Positions 11,535-22,349 of a stretch of DNA of 64,000 bases are shown piece by piece. The position numbers and the translations under genes were made by a program. The notes beneath the pieces are model-generated. The model was not told the DNA's origin and did not search any database. It was given only the letters and a program-made list of their open reading frames with translations. Source of the stretch: Megalonaias nervosa (Eukaryota > Mollusca > Bivalvia > Unionida > Unionidae); the NCBI GenBank assembly GCA_016617855.1, contig JAECUM010001911.1:1-64000 (forward strand), in the 5' to 3' direction. Position 1 is the first letter of the stretch. Each line of letters starts with the position of its first letter.

Positions 11535-11705
11535 TGTCACCGCAGTCATTGCGGATCAGTGGTTCGCATGCCGGACTCTCGACCAGAAAGCTGCTGAGTC
11601 CAATCCTGTACAGACCATACCGAGCAGCACACTATGGTGTGTTTCTGGACAAGATAACTTCGTTCGCCTCAGCATCATATAATCTTCCATGTTTGACCCG
11701 CCTAT
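11535..11705 (+). mobile_element. tRNA-derived SINE, same body as the copy at 2,658
   Basis: A tRNA-like head (TGCGGATCAGTGGTTCGCAT as box A, GAGTCCAATCC as decayed box B) is followed by the same body as the 2.66-kb element (GTGTTTCTGGACAAGATAAC, then CGCCTCAGCATCATATAATC). The anticodon arm differs from the first copy. The heads are too degenerate to name an isotype here. Confidence 0.55.
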
Positions 11706-11764
11706 AAACGCCAATAGTTCATTTAGTGCGGCAAATATGCCCTTTACATCAATGTCTTAAACAG

Positions 11765-12450
11765 TATATATGTACGCAAGTCAGCACAGTCCTGGTAGCA
11801 CAGTGTCGATTAACAATAAGTTCCAGAAATTTGGTGATTCAAATTTACCCCGAAAAAGATAACTTCGAAATAAATGTTACCATGCACTCATATAAAATCA
11901 AATATACAGTTAAACGATGTTATAGTTTTTAAAAGAATATTTACAATTCAAGATGAAGGTAACTAACAAACTTATAGGCTCAAAAATAGATTATATAAAT
12001 CGCATTCTTTTAAAAAGGTCTAAATTTGATCTGGTGGTAAATCATCAGAAGTCTTCTTACAAGTGTTCGCATCAAAACGGCATGTTACACCGGGTAAAAA
12101 TCAACCCCCTTGACAGGAATGTGTTTGACTGTCATTGTAAAATGACACGATATGCACTCCGATCTGAATTCTCCCTTGACGATGTACCCGCACGGCTCAA
12201 TGATATGTGTTCCGTACGCGAGGGAATGATACCGCCTCATTTATTTAATTTTGTTTTATGTGAGCGATGCCACTTTTCATAATGGGTTTGATGTTATGAT
12301 GCGTGTATGTGGGCTTCTCATTTTACATATTTTGCCAAATGATAGGACAGGTCTATTTTTGCAATGTTTCAAGTGTGTATATAGAACGATCCATTCAGAA
12401 ACGGTTGACTGCATTGCAGATTTACCTGCCCTTTCAATACAGATAATACC
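11765..12450 (-). mobile_element. LINE 3'-end fragment
   Basis: The 3' terminus begins near 11,770 with the CAGCACAGTCCTGG block shared with 1,230 and with LINE A (14,610). Tail-UTR sequence follows to about 12,000. The C-terminal Cys/His region on the minus strand spans about 12,000-12,200, and the 5' truncation lies near 12.45 kb. The plus-strand open frames at 11,953-12,282 and 12,251-12,457 are antisense to it. Confidence 0.65.
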
Positions 12451-12459
12451 AATATAGAC

Positions 12460-13600
12460 GGACAAGCAGCATTACTGAATGTTTTTACGAGCTTTAACAG
12501 TCTTGGCGCTTTAAATTGAATGCATTGTATTCTTTATGAAGAAAGAAAAATTCTGCTAAAATGTTCTCGCCATTTCAGTGCAGAAGTGGACAATAAATAT
12601 ATGGTCGTATTGCGTAAATGTGAACCAATGAAAGGAATATGTTTTGGGTGAAATGTTATTCTATGGTGAAAACAACACGAAGACAAAAACAGATAAAGTG
12701 TGTTCTCGCCTTTAAATTTTGTTTTATATGGAATTTTTCTGCTCCACACCAATCCGTATTACTGATTCTCAACATTAATCCCAATCAGGCGTCCGTGATC
12801 AATATCGAAAAGAAGACAATTTGATGCAAGATGGATCATAGTGTCTGAAAAAAATGATACAAAGGTGATATCAAAATAGCACAGACTAATAAATGTTCAA
12901 AGATTTCAGTAGTGTTCTCGTTTCATGCACTACTTCGGTTCTGTCAGTAGATACGCTTCACGGCCATTCCACGGGATGAACGATTAGAATATATGCACTG
13001 GAACCGGATTCTTTGGTCATTCCCATCAGTTTTAAGGAACTGAGTTTTTGTTTACATTATGTCATATATCGGACTATATTGTCGTAATTAATTGTTGACG
13101 ATGTTTTAATCCTTGGACTTGTGGGTTTTAGTTTCACGTTAGTTTCTTATAGGAAACGTGTCAGCAACGTTTTGATTAGCTCGCTGAACTTCCAATGGAC
13201 CTGTCCCCTCTATAATCGTTTCTGCTTTTTACAGTATATATTAAAATCAAACAGTTTAAGCATCCATTCTGAAACCACTTTCGCATAATTAATAGATATG
13301 TTACGAAATATAGTACTGAACGGTCTAAGTGAACATTTACTTGTGATAGCTATATTGTGCTGTAAGCAGTGAATGAGTAAACTGTATCAATGACCTTATT
13401 ATAAAAATCAGATGGTTATATCTCATGAACAAAATGGTGTGGTGAAACACCTTTGTTTTGTAAATCATCAGATTACATTCAAAGCACACTTTTACGAACA
13501 TAACATTATTTTTCCTTTTTTCTTTCTTGTTCCTAAGACAAATTACGTTTCCTACGGGAATATGTACTGCCATTGTTTCTACAACCACGGTCTATTAAAA
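12460..13600. other. non-coding stretch
   Basis: AT-rich; both strands carry only short open frames with no recognisable content. Confidence 0.45.
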
Positions 13601-13609
13601 CATTGAACT

Positions 13610-14460
13610 TAGAGACAGCTTGTCTCAATAGCCTCTCCATATTTTGAGAGCCTAAGGAATGTTTGATCTCGTTAGTAATACTTTCATGTGATTTGTTATG
13701 TGATCTATACTACTCAATCAGGCGATCAAAATGCATAGTTAACCAGAATATCTGGCAATTGAAGCTATCCAGTTTCATGGATCTAAAATTTTATGTCCAT
13801 TCTCCATTAACTGTTACATACTCGGCTCTTTAAATGACGATCCAGATATCATAATCCTATTTAGACTATGCTTCATTACGTAGATCAATGGATAGGTTAG
13901 TTTCATTAAATCTAAATCAAGTTTAATGTCTGGAGCATCTGCAATGATGGATATGTGCTGCGCCTTAAGTTCTTTGACGTCCATAATGGAGAGCAAGGGT
14001 ACAAGTTCAACTGCTTTTCAGGTATTTTGAAGTTGTTTGGGGAGATATATATTTCGTGATATTTCGCAATATAAAAATATCGGCACTTAATACAAGTAAT
14101 TGCCTGACAAAAATAAATTGCAGATAATTATTGATTCATTTTATTATGCAATCTCTTAACTTATTGATTGTTTCTTGTACATACTGTACAGCTGATTGTT
14201 TGACCTAAGAGAAACCATTGACGATTTTGATCCAAATATGCGTGGTTTCATTTTGGCAAGATTAGTAAAAGTCTTTGATAGAATAGATTTGCAAACCAAT
14301 AAATAAATATCAGCAATAGAATGGCGCACACATAAATAGAATGCACATCAGTGATATGCTCTATGTGGTTGGAGGCCACAACACGACAGAAATCAGAAAC
14401 TTTACGCTGTTACGCCTCTGTGGTCACAAAATTAAGTAACAGAAAAGAAGTAAAACCAAC
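13610..14460. repeat. RepB copy, one of the two longest
   Basis: Four blocks recur in the same order at 34,360-35,080: CTTGTCTCAATAGCC, ACTCAATCAGGCGATCAAAA, GATGGATATGTGCTGC, and finally TGTTACGCCTCTGTGGTCAC with AAGTAACAGAAAAGAAG. Preserved order over about 0.8 kb shows one element rather than chance matches. No coding capacity is recognised, and termini cannot be fixed by eye. Confidence 0.55.
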
Positions 14461-14548
14461 AAGTTTAAAAAACCAAACAAACAAACAATTTAATTATCAA
14501 AGTTATACATGAAAAATGTGAGAAGAAGAACATCCAAACTAGTCCATA

Positions 14549-14930
14549 TGATTGATTGATTGATTGCTCGATCGAACTATTGATTGATTGATTGATTGTA
14601 GTTTTACAACGCACCAGCACTGCCAGGACATTTAGCATAGAAAAGGTTATCCATAAGATTATTTACAGTATCAAAAAGGATTATTATCGACCAGAGATAA
14701 TAAAATCAAATAGTTAAAAGCAAAACGATGAGATGGTGATTGTAATATATAAAACTTCCCGATCAACGGGGAATGTAAATGATGTGTCACTGAATATTTT
14801 GATTCAAAGGCAGTTTGTATGAAAGACGGTATATACATTACATAAAAATATTCAAGGTGATAGCATAAAAGTTATATCTTAGGATAATGTTTATTTCATT
14901 CAGGAATTTTAAAATGTAAGATATGTTTAT
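14549..14930 (-). repeat. 3' UTR and (AATC)n tail of LINE A
   Basis: On the plus strand, GATT repeats at about 14,549-14,566 and 14,580-14,598 flank an interruption. The adjoining CACCAGCACTGCCAGGACA block is the start of the 3' UTR and recurs at 1,230 and 11,775. The simple-repeat tail in place of poly(A) is typical of I-superfamily elements. Confidence 0.75.
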
Positions 14931-15170
14931 TGTATCAAAAAATTCCTTCATGTGACGAACATTATAGTGACGATCGCGCAGGGTGTAAATCGAAACAGTC
15001 TATCATAAAGTGCTTAACAGTGAATGGCTCATTGCAAGAAATGCACTCTGATGGGTCTTCGCCTTTTAGCATGAAGGAGTGGGTTATACAAGTACGACCT
15101 ATTCTAATTCTTGCAATGACTACCTCTTCTCTACTGTTGGTTCTGTAGGAAAGAGCCCAATCTCCGGTGG
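14930..15170 (-). pseudogene. ORF2 C-terminal Cys/His domain of LINE A
   Basis: On the minus strand it reads REEVVIARIRIGRTCITHSF, then MLKGEDPSECISCNEPFTVK and HFMIDCFD. This is the conserved end of ORF2 in this family, with an ECxxC pair followed by a VKHxxIDC segment. It is thought to bind nucleic acid. The frame is shifted relative to the RNase H segment just upstream. Confidence 0.75.
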
Positions 15171-15660
15171 GTTGGCTTGATCGTATGGAGCTTGTTATTC
15201 ACTGCATCATTCCACGATGCCTCCCACTTGAGACGTAAAGACGTTTTGATGCTACGTTTAATATCAGAGTATCGCATTTTAAAATCAGATGGTTCTAGGG
15301 ATAAGGCAATTTTAAAAGCGCGATCTGCTTTTTCATTACCTTTAATACTAATATGGCTGGGTAACCAACAGTATGCCATATGGTTGGAGGTACACAGCTA
15401 AGTATGTTGGATGATAATATTGGTTACTAAAGGGTTTTATAATTTTATATTGTGTAGTGACTGACGTACTGATAGTGGATGGGAGAAGTTTAAAATACGT
15501 TTGCTTTCGATATATTCAGAGCAAGTTTGAATGCTCTGATTTCGGCGATGTTCCATTGGATAAGCGAAATTTCGTTGTGTTTTTCACTAACGAACGCTGC
15601 AGAAGACTTTTCCTCATCCTTTGATCCATCAGTGTAAATTCTTGCGGAGTTTTAAATTCA
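15131..15660 (-). pseudogene. RNase H domain of LINE A ORF2
   Basis: The first catalytic motif is intact as IYTDGSK (near 15,625-15,645). The glutamate is present in NIAEIRAFKLAL (about 15,530). The third acidic position, normally SDS, appears as SHP, so a catalytic Asp is lost. The closing motif WLPSHISIKGNEKAD is clear at about 15,315-15,365, but two in-frame stops interrupt the domain. RNase H would remove RNA from the RNA:DNA hybrid during insertion. Confidence 0.8.
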
Positions 15661-15911
15661 GCGAGGAATTCTTCATAAGATTTGTGGAAAATGGAAGGAT
15701 TGTCTCAGATTTTGTTTTGGTTGCTTAGGTAGCCAGGGAGGTGTTTTGGAGATTGACGTCATCTGGATTTTAGAAAGATCATTTTTCATATTGTCAAGAC
15801 TGGATGATATACTAATGCCAAAGGAAGGTATGGAATTTGGTTTATTTTGGTACAACATTGTGTATTTTGGTTGAAATACAGCTGAAAAAGAAGGGTTCAG
15901 AGGGTTTAATC

Positions 15912-17200
15912 TTAATTTGAGGGCGTACTGTATGGAAAGAATTTCTCTACGATGTGATAAAGGTGGTTTGTTCTCTTCAGCAAGAAGGCTTTCACATGGG
16001 TTGTCCTAATTGCTCCTAAAGCGAATCTTATATCTTGATGGTGAATTGGGTCAAGCATCTTTAGGTATGACTTTCTGGATGAACCATAAACAACGCAACC
16101 GTAGTCCAGTTTGGAGCGAATAAAAGATATATATGCACTGAGAATGACTTTGCTATCAGCGCCCCAGTCAGCGTGTGCTACTACTTCGAGTAAATCTAGA
16201 GATTTCAAGCATTTAGCTGTTAAGTTCTTTATGAGTGGAATGAAGGTCAGTTTGTTTGTCGAAGATAATACCTAGAAACTTCGTTTCCTCAACAACTGGT
16301 ATAGGTGTTCCTTTTTGCGTGAGTTAGGTCCTTCATGGTGTCTTCGTAACTGACAGAAATACATGCATAATGTTTTTGACTTTGAGAATTTGAGACAGTT
16401 GGCATTGGCCCAATTTTGAATCTTGTTTATATCTTGTAGCTGTCTTTCAATTGTATGCACGTGCTTGGATCGATAACATATTAGGAAATCATCAACGGAT
16501 AGAGAACAATCCACACCTGAAGCCCTACACTTGATCATGCTATTCATTTTGATGTTGAAAAGAGTTACAGATAAAATACTGCCCTGGGGCACACCCGTCA
16601 CTTGCTCGTACAAATCAGACAGGGTGGAACCCACTCGTACCTTGAATTAAATGTTTGAGAGAAAGTTCGATATAACAATGGCAGAAGGATTTTTAGAGCC
16701 ATATCGTGCAGGTAATTCAGTATTCCGTACTTCCATGTCGAATCATAAACCTTTTCTAGATCAAAGAAAACCACTACTAAATGTTCCTTCTTGAAAAAAT
16801 GTATCATGAATAAATGTTTCAAGTCTAACCAGACCATCGTTGTTGCTACGGCCAAATCGAAATCCACTTTGAAAACGAGATACTAAATTATTAGTCTCCA
16901 AGTACCATATAAGCCCAGAGTTGACAATTCGCCCATTGTTTTTGAACACACAGCTCGTCAGTACTATTGAGCGATATTTGGTAGGATCTGTGCTTTCTTT
17001 ACTTGGTTTGGGAATTGGTATTACTGTTGCTTCTTTCCAGTTCTTTGGTATATTACCAGTAATCCATAAGTCATTGAAGATTTCAAAAAGTAATATTAAT
17101 GATGGTTCTGGTAGGTGTTTCAAAAACTGTCAATGTATTTCGTCAGGCCTAGTGGATATATCATGCGCCTTGTTCAAAGCTTCCGTAAGCTCCAATAGTG
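15912..17200 (-). pseudogene. reverse transcriptase domain of LINE A ORF2
   Basis: Four overlapping frame pieces cover the domain: 17,123-16,761 (fingers: IPIPKPSKESTDPTKYRSI and FQSGFRFGRSNNDGLVRLE), 16,867-16,598 (VVFFDLEKVYDSTWKYGIL), 16,634-16,272 (VTGVPQGSILSVTLFNIK and LSVDDFLICY) and 16,208-15,912 (thumb, WGADSKVILSAY and KLDYGCVVYGS). The catalytic box is SVDD where functional elements have (F/Y)xDD, so its first aromatic is lost; both Asp remain. At least three frameshifts separate the pieces. The enzyme would have copied the element's RNA at a nicked target. Confidence 0.9.
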
Positions 17201-17575
17201 AAAATGGTTGATTATAACTTTCTGTGTTATTGGGTGTAAATTTCAACCGCGACTTTTCCTTTTGACTTTGTAATCTTCGGGAAGCGTCTGAAGAGTTAGA
17301 CGACGAGGAATGTTTAGAGAAACTATCAGCAGGTATATTTAATATATCATGTTTGTAATTGAAATGGTGATTGTTTAACTTCAGATGTCGGAAAGGACTG
17401 TGTTTTCCTTTTCCATTTATTTTGTGGACTGTGACCCGTACTTTCTTAATAGAGGAACGAGAGTGTAAACTAGAAACCTACTTTCCACTACTCTCTTTTA
17501 CTTTCTTTGATGGGGCGGTGAGCTTTAGCCCGGAGAATATGGTACTTGCTTAAGTTTTCGGGCATCGGACGATTA
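17200..17575 (-). pseudogene. endonuclease-RT linker of LINE A ORF2
   Basis: The minus-strand translation contains HFNYKHDILNIPADSFSKHS followed by a Ser-rich stretch and SYNQPFSLLELTEALNKAHD, the segment that leads into the RT fingers. The same linker is recognisable in LINE F (51.1-51.5 kb), B (23.5-23.7 kb) and C (27.9-28.1 kb). Confidence 0.65.
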
Positions 17576-18440
17576 TTAAATTTTCTCAGAGCATTCGGCG
17601 TTGTCTAATGGCTTCGTTACATTCTTTGGTGAACCAAACTTTGGGGTTCTTTTACAGTTCAGTGAGGAAGTAAAAGTTTCAATAGATTCATTAACGATTA
17701 AAAGGGTATCCCTGTTAAGCCTAGTTTTACAAAGTGCTTTAAACTTGGCCCAATCGGCCTTCTTTAAATTCCATTGTGGAATTACATCATCAATTGTAGA
17801 GTTAATATTCCTAAGAGTGATTCGAAAGTGGTCACTGTTGTGAAGGTCATCAGTGACATTCCAATCATAGTCCAAGAGCAGCAAAGGAGAACAATTTGTC
17901 AAATCGATACACGTGCATGTACCTGTTCCTGGATGTAAATACGTCGGCGATTGGGTGTTATATAGACACTAGAAATGAAGTCTTCTACGTTTTTCCTTCT
18001 GTCACTTATGTGATTTGATCCCCGTAAGATGTTACATGGTATTAAAAGACCCGAGTAGAACAAATGGCGCGGGCAGTTGTTGAACAAGGTTGTCCAATTC
18101 GTTTGGTAGTAGGTTGGTGTTTGGTGGTTTATAAATGGAACGAAAAGGTAATCACTCGATGTAGATTGACGCTTACAGCAATGGATTACAAATTCATGTT
18201 TAAGGGGATCACACTATGAGGGGCCTATTGTTCACAACAACGGAAACTCCTTCTGAGACCCTGTCATCATTTTTAAAGTAGGTGTCACAAATAGAGTAGT
18301 TTTTAAATGTGATGTTGTCCGTAGCTTTAAAAATGTTTCCTGCAGGCATAGTACTGCAGGAACATGTTCATTTAAAGCATAAGGATATCATTGTAGTTGA
18401 TTTTAAGTTCCATTGTATAATGATGTTCTTTATTATGCAG
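17576..18440 (-). pseudogene. APE-type endonuclease domain of LINE A ORF2
   Basis: The frame at 17,902-17,576 carries LHNSDHFRITLRNINS, the SDH catalytic motif near the end of the domain, followed by WNLKKADWAKFKALCKTRLN. Upstream pieces include VSEGVSVVVNNRPL near 18.23 kb and FVLLGSFNT near 18.05 kb. There, GDFN of active enzymes has become GSFN, a lost Asp. Frameshifts and stops occur throughout. The domain would nick genomic DNA to prime reverse transcription. Confidence 0.75.
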
Positions 18441-18460
18441 TTAACGTGGAGATAATGCAA

Positions 18461-19171
18461 TTAGGTTAGATCTTTCGCCGGGGTGGGTGGGGTGGAATAT
18501 ATGCGCTTATTTATCTGGAGGAAGTACGGGGTTAAATTGTTTGGTTGTAGGTCTGGAGCCACCTTGAGTACATGGAGCAGTTTCTTCTGTATCCATGTCC
18601 TCAATGTCGCCAAACTTATTTTGCAGCTTGTGGGGTCATCAGACCACTTTTGCTGCCTGATTGCTTGTGATCTCTTTTTACTATTTGGCGATTTTGATGG
18701 TGGCATGTTGTTGAATGTTGTCTGAATAGATACTACGCTATTCTGTTCTTTATAATGTGGCACGTTTGAGCTTGATGGTGAATCAGGTGATTTTGTTTGG
18801 ATTTGTGCATCCTTGGTAGTTTTGGGATTGTTCTTCACTACGGTTGTGAAAGCTGGGTCAGAGAGAGGCATTCTGGCTTGTACATGCTTTCTGAATTCTG
18901 GATGTGGGATGTTGGAAGTGTACTTTACCCTTTGTATTTTCTTCTCTTGTTTCCAGGTTTCACAATCCTTGGAACTGGCGTGGTGCTCTTTTCCACAGTT
19001 GATGCAATGCGGAGTGGCTTTGCACTCAGGTTCCCGATCAAAAGGGTCCCCCGCATAGACCACATACTTGGCGTTTTGAGCATCTTTCTTCGTGATGGCC
19101 GTATTTCTGACACTTAAAGCATCGAAGTGGATTTGGAATGTACATCTCAACTTTGATTTGTAAAAAATCAA
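18461..19171 (-). pseudogene. LINE A ORF1, C-terminal part with zinc knuckles
   Basis: This 236-codon frame contains CINCGKEHHASSKDCETWKQ, the last knuckle in the CX2C...H...C form usual for these gag-like proteins, then a basic Ser/Pro-rich tail. The preceding knuckles are read in another frame near 19,050-19,120 as LRCFKCQKYGHHEERCSK (CX2CX4HX4C) and QVCGLCG, so a frameshift lies near 19.05 kb. ORF1 proteins of this type coat the element RNA. Confidence 0.8.
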
Positions 19172-19177
19172 CTTTGA

Positions 19178-19510
19178 CTACTTTAAGAATGGTTGGTTTG
19201 TTAAGGTGAGTGTAATGGTGTTGGTGTCCTGCAAGGCACTGTTACGTTTTATACGAATTCTACTTACGGCAATGACAACATCATTTTTCATCCCTTCCAT
19301 GATTTCTGTGCCGCTGACTCCAGCCAAGCCAAGACAGCGAATCACCCCTTTGGACGAATTGAGTGTTGTGTGAGCGAATGAAGTTACTGGAATATCAAGG
19401 AATGTTTTCATTTTCTGAATATTTTCTGATTGTCCTCGTCGTTCACACTCTACGAGTAAGCAGCCCAATTTTATTTTTTTCACGCTTTTTGGTGTGCCGA
19501 TTAATTCCAT
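19178..19510 (-). pseudogene. LINE A ORF1, N-terminal part
   Basis: This is an open frame of 110 codons beginning MELIGTPKSVKKIKLGCLLV and including VTSFAHTTLNSSKGVIRCLG. It matches the RRM-like N-terminal region that precedes the knuckles in related ORF1 proteins. It ends at a stop after NQPFLK; the continuation toward the knuckles is in another frame. The corresponding part of LINE E lies at about 43.25-43.6 kb. Confidence 0.7.
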
Positions 19511-20010
19511 TATAGTCTTTTCAATTACGAAAGGTGCAAGTGTCGTAAGCGGTCATGAGGTATCTTTGGACTGGATCACCATGAAGCGTGAGAATAACTC
19601 GACGCCACATGGTTCGTCGTCCAAGTCAGATAATGGTTTCGTTCTTTTAAGTTGATTTGTTTTGGAGTTCCCCATGGTGGTTTGGTTACGGCCCACCACG
19701 GAGCCCAACAAGGGGACACTTTTCTAGTGTCAGGGATACACAGTGGGCAAAATCACCTCACGATTGATCCCATAGGACATGCTCAGTCGGTGAAATTACA
19801 TCCCGATTGTCCCGTTAAGCCACAGCCTTTTAGGAAGTCTTCCAAGAGTTGGGAAAAGTAAAAACTAAAGGCGTAGACTGTAGGAGCAACGGTAGTATGA
19901 AGAGAGATACGAAGAAAAAGATAGTGAACATGAGCGAGTAAGTTAAGACCTCCTAGGGCTCGGCGTGCCCAGCCGATTTGTCGAGACCAGGTCAATCCTG
20001 ACCACCCATG
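19511..20010 (-). mobile_element. 5' leader of LINE A
   Basis: The block GGGATACACAGTGGGCAAAA and the block CCCGTTAAGCCAC near 19,730-19,830 recur in LINE E at 43,690-43,755. This shows the leader belongs to the element. Its outer boundary is uncertain; homology to LINE E fades above about 19.86 kb. Confidence 0.55.
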
Positions 20011-20900
20011 TAGAAAAGTTCGTTGTCAATTTCAATACCGGAAATGTACTGTTTCTCCAAGAACCGTGACATTGTCAAGATGGCGTTGTTCAGAATTCCT
20101 TCGAATAATTTATGACAGTTTCAGAATAATATTATCGTCAAAATAATGGGCACTTTCTGTTTCCACTGGACAGTCCAAACAAATGTTTTCCCTCTCGAAT
20201 AATATCTAAGTACATCAAACACGTCTGAAGTCATACAACAGAAACACAATAAGTATGGATGACTCCAAAAGATGGGAATCAATCTGAGTGCCTACGTTTC
20301 ACCTTAGATACACCGTATATTGCGACTGTATCTCGCAATAGACCCCACATGGCTGCATACACTACTCATTTTGCCTCGAATTAGGCCTACTCACGTGACC
20401 TAACGCAACCAATAGGCAGTTACAGAATTATTCTCGAAACATCGAAATCCCATCAGTCACTGAGAAATTACGCTCTAGCGCCATTAATAATTGTCAACGC
20501 GTTCGTAACATCTATTTATAGATCCTATGCAATTTGCGTTCTTTACATAGCCAGGTCACGTACACAAATTTATAACAAAAGATATTCTATACAGTTTACA
20601 ACCATGAATAAAGATTACGGAAATTAAATAGAATCGTGTACCAGGAGTCACAAAGTATAGATATACATAACATATCTTTAAAATGTTATATTAATTTTCC
20701 TATTTTCGAATGTATTATTGTTTTTTGTATTAATGTTTTAGAGTTGAGACCTAAATAACAATTTTTAGTTTGTGTTTTTGTACCAATGATACATTTCGCG
20801 TATATTTGTCTTTCGACAGATAACCAGCACAAAAATGCTAATGTTTCTCCAAAAGTAAAGCGTTCTTTGGAGATGCAATGAACCGTTATACTTTCCAAAG
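20011..20900. other. non-coding stretch
   Basis: Somewhat less AT-rich around 20.3-20.5 kb; no gene or repeat recognised. Confidence 0.45.
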
Positions 20901-20904
20901 AATG

Positions 20905-21220
20905 TTGACACAGCTTGTGATAGTGCAGCAGCAAGAAATTTTCATTTCGATCACCATCAGCACTATTAACGTTTAATGTATATTAATGAATATCGGTGCC
21001 GCTTGATAAGTAAAGATAAGCAGTGGATACCTAGACCTACAGACCTTGCATATTCGTAAGAACTATATAGAATGTCACTTTATTTTTCATGAAAACTCCT
21101 TGGTTGTACATCTTAAAATCGCAAAGTAACTGCTTCTTTACTGTTTACGATATTCTCTCATCTCGCTAACAAATGCAAAGAACGTTTAAACGAGTCGATA
21201 GCAGTAAATCAAACATTTGC
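20905..21220. repeat. RepC copy
   Basis: The block GATCACCATCAGCACTATTA, then a TTTAATG...GAATATCGGTGCCGCTTGAT segment and a GTAAAGATAAGC block, align in order with 54,825-54,890 and with 36,238-36,320. Nothing codes. Confidence 0.45.
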
Positions 21221-21639
21221 TGCTGCAAGGTTTATGTATTGAACTACAGGGTATGTTGTCAAATACCCAGATAACCCAAACTAATTAGCAGTAGAATAGA
21301 CCAATAATCCTTCTAGACATAACTGAAATATAGAACACCGTGAATTAAGAATGATTTGCACATACCAGGTTTCAGTGTCCGCTATAGCAAAACTAGTAGC
21401 AAAATTTCTGACAAGTCGATGGAAATGGTAATCTTTTTGCGAAGGCGAATTAACGAACATAAAATTTAACTGAAACAGAATTATTAAACTCTGACGCTCT
21501 ATTTCGCCTGGTCTGTCAATTATGTTTTTTTTTTCCGCCACGTGAAACAAATTATATTCTGTTAAATTTAGGTGAGATGCACATCCATATGCCATATATC
21601 TGCAGTCACTAAATTTTGAAACATGCTACACTTTATGAG

Positions 21640-21700
21640 CTAATCCGTCCCCTACATGCCTGATGCTTCCTCCTGCATGTGGTAAGAGGCGACTATGAAG
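21640..21700 (+). repeat. GTAAGAGGCGAC-core dispersed repeat, fragment
   Basis: The segment CCTGCATGTGGTAAGAGGCG shares its core with 63,483-63,505 and less clearly with 58,015-58,045. I associate the core with a short interspersed repeat common in mollusc sequence; that is recollection, not a search. Confidence 0.4.
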
Positions 21701-21869
21701 ATGCAACTTATTTGCCTTTGTCACTGCCTTTAGAGCTGCTATTGTGATAAAATAAGCATTGATTCGAACGTTTAGCAAATTACATTTGCTCAAGGGACGG
21801 TTGCAAAAGTCTGAATAAGCTTTCTCTTCCTTGTTTAAGTATATCATTCTGTGGAGCCCTGACATGAGC

Positions 21870-22345
21870 AGTGCAACAAATCAGCTCAAGTCTCAATACC
21901 CTTGTCAGGTTCCGAGGTGGTAAAAAAGTAGTATTGTTCCGTTCATGGGAAAACCAACTAAATAGAAAATCAATAGTTTGCGACCTTATCTCAACCGCAC
22001 AAGGACTAATTGAACCACTGATTTGGAAAAGAAAAGGTTTCTGACAGGAAGGAAATTCGTCTTAGTCAAGACAAATGGGCACGATTTCTTATCATTTTAT
22101 CCAGTGATATGAATCAAAAGCTAAAACGATTTTACCTTTTCTGATATCAAAAACACTTCACGGCTTGTCTGGAGAGGCAAAGAGTTTATAACACCAAAAC
22201 ATACGAAGCTAGATTCAATTGATCGTTTTTTTCTGCAATGCTTAATCTGATCATTTCCTTCACTTAAAGTGATATCTAGAGATACTTGTTAGTGCAGTGT
22301 TTCACAAAGGTCTCTCAATTCCTCTAAAACATTCATTCTGCCTAG
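21870..22345. other. non-coding stretch
   Basis: No feature recognised between the short repeat at 21.65 kb and LINE B, which may begin slightly before 22.35 kb. Confidence 0.4.
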
Positions 22346-22349
22346 AAGA

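Larger units (their letters stand above)
14549..20010 (-). mobile_element. LINE A: near full-length I-superfamily-like non-LTR retrotransposon, dead
   Basis: On the minus strand the order is leader (about 20,010-19,511), ORF1 (19,510-18,461), endonuclease (about 18,440-17,576), RT (about 17,200-15,912), RNase H (about 15,660-15,300), Cys/His C-terminus (about 15,170-14,930), 3' UTR and an (AATC)n-type tail (14,599-14,549). An APE-type endonuclease with RT and RNase H and a CCHC ORF1 fits the I superfamily (I/Nimb groups); that placement is from domain content only. Length of about 5.4 kb is usual for the group. Multiple frameshifts and stops make it inactive. Target-site duplications could not be identified by eye. 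Confidence 0.9.

Noticed and set aside
18483..19117. Plus-strand ORFs of 80-106 codons
   Set aside because: They are antisense shadows of LINE A ORF1.
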